Assembly (NCBI RefSeq): GCF_000390185.1
Contig: NZ_AQHR01000040.1
Coordinates: forward strand, 124,001 to 188,000
Direction of reading: 5' to 3'
DNA: 64,000 nt
Source: Lunatimonas lonarensis
GTDB lineage: Bacteria > Bacteroidota > Bacteroidia > Cytophagales > Cyclobacteriaceae
Shown here: piece after piece, positions 62,373 through 64,000 of the stretch
Layout: each line of letters opens with the position of its first letter
Position numbering within the stretch: the stretch's first letter is position 1
Program-made: the position numbers and the translations under genes
Notes under the pieces: model-generated
Told to the model about the DNA's origin: nothing
The model's input: the letters and a program-made list of their open reading frames with translations, nothing else
The model's database searches: none

Positions 62373-64000
62373 ATGACGAAAACCTTTAAAATCGGTTTTT
62401 TATTACTTGCGTGTGTGGTGTTTGTTTCCTGTTCGGAAAATCCCAAACAAGCGGATTGCGGATTGTGTGAATCGGTAGGGGCGAAATGGATACAGGTAGA
62501 AAAGGAGCTGCCCACAGAAGATTCTCTTTTCTACCTTCCCAATCCAGCACCACTCTTTCGAAAGGAGTTTGGAGTCGAAAGCCATTTTGATAGTGCGAAG
62601 CTTTTTATTACCGCTGCGGGCTATTACAAGGCAACCCTGAATGGCGAGGCCATCGGCAAAAATATCCTCGATCCGGCTTGGACAGATTACACCAAGCGTG
62701 TTTATTACGCGGAGTATGACCTTTCCGCCCAGATTCAAGAGGGGACAAACTGCTTTGGAGTCAGCCTGGGCAATGGGTTTTACAATCCGCTGCCGATGAG
62801 GAAATGGGGGAGGAGGAATCCCCGGGAGGACTTGAACGTTGGCAAGCCAACCTTCATCGCAAGGCTCGTTCTTTATTACCCAAATGGGAAAACCAAGGAA
62901 ATTAGTACGGACGAGTCGTGGAAGTATTCCTATGGCCCATTGATCAAAAACAGTGTGTATTTGGGTGTACTATATGACAAGGGGATGGAGATACCAGGAT
63001 GGGACAGGCCGGGTTTTAACGATACGGGCTGGAAATCGGTACAGGTAGGAAAAGGTCCAGGTGGGCAACTTCAAGCGGCATTTTTTCCAGCGGTACAGGT
63101 AACCGAAGAGATACGTCCAAAATCCATCCATGAGATCGAAAAGGATGTGTATATCGTGGACATGGGAGTGAATTTTACAGGAACCTATAAGATTAGGCTA
63201 GCTGGAAATGTAGGTGACACCGTTACGCTGCGATTTGGGGAACGGCTGTACGAAGACGGGACGCTAAACCCCATGACAACGGTCGTTGGCCAAATCAAAG
63301 CTCCGGGGATCGGGGGACCCGGTTCACCTGCGATCGCCTGGCAAACGAGCAGCTACGTAGTCGATACAGAACCTACCTGGTTTAGTCCTGATTTCACGTA
63401 CCACACGTTTCGGTATATGGAAATAACCGGATTGCAAAAACCTCCGCTTTTAACGGATATCACGGGTTTGTACTTTCATACCAATGTGGAAAGAGAAAGT
63501 CATTTTACCAGCTCGAATTCCCTGTTGAACCAAATTCAGGATGCAACCACACGCACCTTCCTGTCCAATCTCATAAGCGTGCAATCCGACTGCGCTGTGA
63601 GAGAAAAGTTTGGCTATGGCGGTGACCTGAACGCCACTGCTGAATCCTTTATCTACAATTTCGACATGCGGGATATATATCGAAAAACAGTCTATGATTG
63701 GGTAGATGCCATAAATGATTCGATCTTTGTAGATACTGCCCCCTTTGCGGGTATCAAATATTGTGGGATCAGCTGGGAATCCGCCTACCTAATCACCCAA
63801 TATTACTTGTATCTGTACTACGATGAGACCGATCTGGTACACGAGCTCTACGAAGATAACCTGGCCTGGATGGATAAAGTAGCCAGGATTCATCCGGAAG
63901 GGATGGTGGATAGCGGCCTGAGTGATCACGAGTCACTCGAACCGGTACCTGTTCAACTGACTGGTACAGCCCATTACCTTCAGTGTGCAGAGATCATGGA
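62373..64000 (+). CDS. GH78 alpha-L-rhamnosidase, lipoprotein (3' end outside window)
   Basis: The frame from ATG 62373 stays open to the right edge (542 codons). Signal peptide with lipobox FVSC (Cys at residue 20). The N-terminal accessory domain has AKLFITAAGYYKATLNGEAIG, LDPAWTDYTKRVYYAEYDL (shown in pieces) and NCFGVSLGNGFYNP. The rhamnosidase beta domain follows with YIVDMGVNFTGTYKIRL and FRYMEITGL. The catalytic barrel begins with QSDCAVREKFGYGGDLN, which matches the GH78 pattern D-x3-RE-x3-G-x-GGD that holds the acid and substrate-binding residues. It should release terminal alpha-L-rhamnose. Together with the fused GH78 at the left border, this makes rhamnose the best supported sugar of the target polymer. 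Confidence 0.9.
   Translation, partial: MTKTFKIGFLLLACVVFVSCSENPKQADCGLCESVGAKWIQVEKELPTEDSLFYLPNPAPLFRKEFGVESHFDSAKLFITAAGYYKATLNGEAIGKNILDPAWTDYTKRVYYAEYDLSAQIQEGTNCFGVSLGNGFYNPLPMRKWGRRNPREDLNVGKPTFIARLVLYYPNGKTKEISTDESWKYSYGPLIKNSVYLGVLYDKGMEIPGWDRPGFNDTGWKSVQVGKGPGGQLQAAFFPAVQVTEEIRPKSIHEIEKDVYIVDMGVNFTGTYKIRLAGNVGDTVTLRFGERLYEDGTLNPMTTVVGQIKAPGIGGPGSPAIAWQTSSYVVDTEPTWFSPDFTYHTFRYMEITGLQKPPLLTDITGLYFHTNVERESHFTSSNSLLNQIQDATTRTFLSNLISVQSDCAVREKFGYGGDLNATAESFIYNFDMRDIYRKTVYDWVDAINDSIFVDTAPFAGIKYCGISWESAYLITQYYLYLYYDETDLVHELYEDNLAWMDKVARIHPEGMVDSGLSDHESLEPVPVQLTGTAHYLQCAEIM

Noticed and set aside
1-64000. CRISPR arrays, tRNA or rRNA genes, and complete insertion sequences
   Set aside because: No regularly spaced repeats, cloverleaf sequences, rRNA-like blocks or transposase genes were found on reading both strands.

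Overview
This window comes from a marine or surface-living member of the Bacteroidota, most likely of the order Cytophagales (Cyclobacteriaceae-like). I infer this from a SusC/SusD pair, large Reg_prop sensor proteins, many lipoproteins with short Bacteroidota-type lipoboxes, and a base composition near 45-50% GC by eye. No rRNA, tRNA, CRISPR array, complete insertion sequence or prophage was seen.

The left third (1 to about 19.1 kb) is read from the minus strand. It holds the 5' part of a giant secreted LamG/fibronectin-type protein, open for about 2371 codons and running off the window. Ahead of it come a small tail-collar-domain protein, a membrane-bound Reg_prop/Y_Y_Y protein fused directly to an AraC DNA-binding domain, an ApbE flavin transferase, a LuxR-type response regulator and its Reg_prop histidine kinase. 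Further up are a Calx-beta/RHS-like lipoprotein, a DUF4345-DinB fusion and a Crp/Fnr regulator gene interrupted by one in-frame TAG. From 19.4 to 21.5 kb, on the plus strand, lie a hemerythrin-like protein, a small lipoprotein and a methyltransferase, closed by a clear hairpin terminator.

From 21.7 kb to the right edge, everything is on the plus strand and forms one large polysaccharide utilisation locus (PUL) for a sulfated polymer. It contains a sulfatase-GH78 fusion, five further intact S1 sulfatases, one sulfatase with its middle deleted, and a vestigial sulfatase tail. It also encodes a GH105-like unsaturated-uronyl hydrolase, two paralogous GH2 enzymes, a GH95 enzyme, a GH63/GH37-like Tat-exported enzyme and a second GH78 running off the window. 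Two SGNH hydrolases, an alpha/beta hydrolase, a metallopeptidase-like protein, two proteins I do not recognise, the SusC/SusD pair and a TauE/SafE permease complete the locus.

The genes suggest this working model. SusD and SusC bind and import oligosaccharides; sulfatases remove sulfate esters; SGNH and alpha/beta hydrolases may remove acyl groups. GH78 would cut rhamnose, GH105 the unsaturated uronate left by a lyase, GH95 fucose or L-galactose, and GH2 a beta-linked sugar. TauE/SafE may export the released sulfur anion. Rhamnose plus uronate plus sulfate points to ulvan or a related sulfated rhamnan. GH95 leaves a fucose-containing polymer possible. No polysaccharide lyase was recognised inside the window, so the backbone-cutting step lies outside it or in one of the unrecognised proteins.
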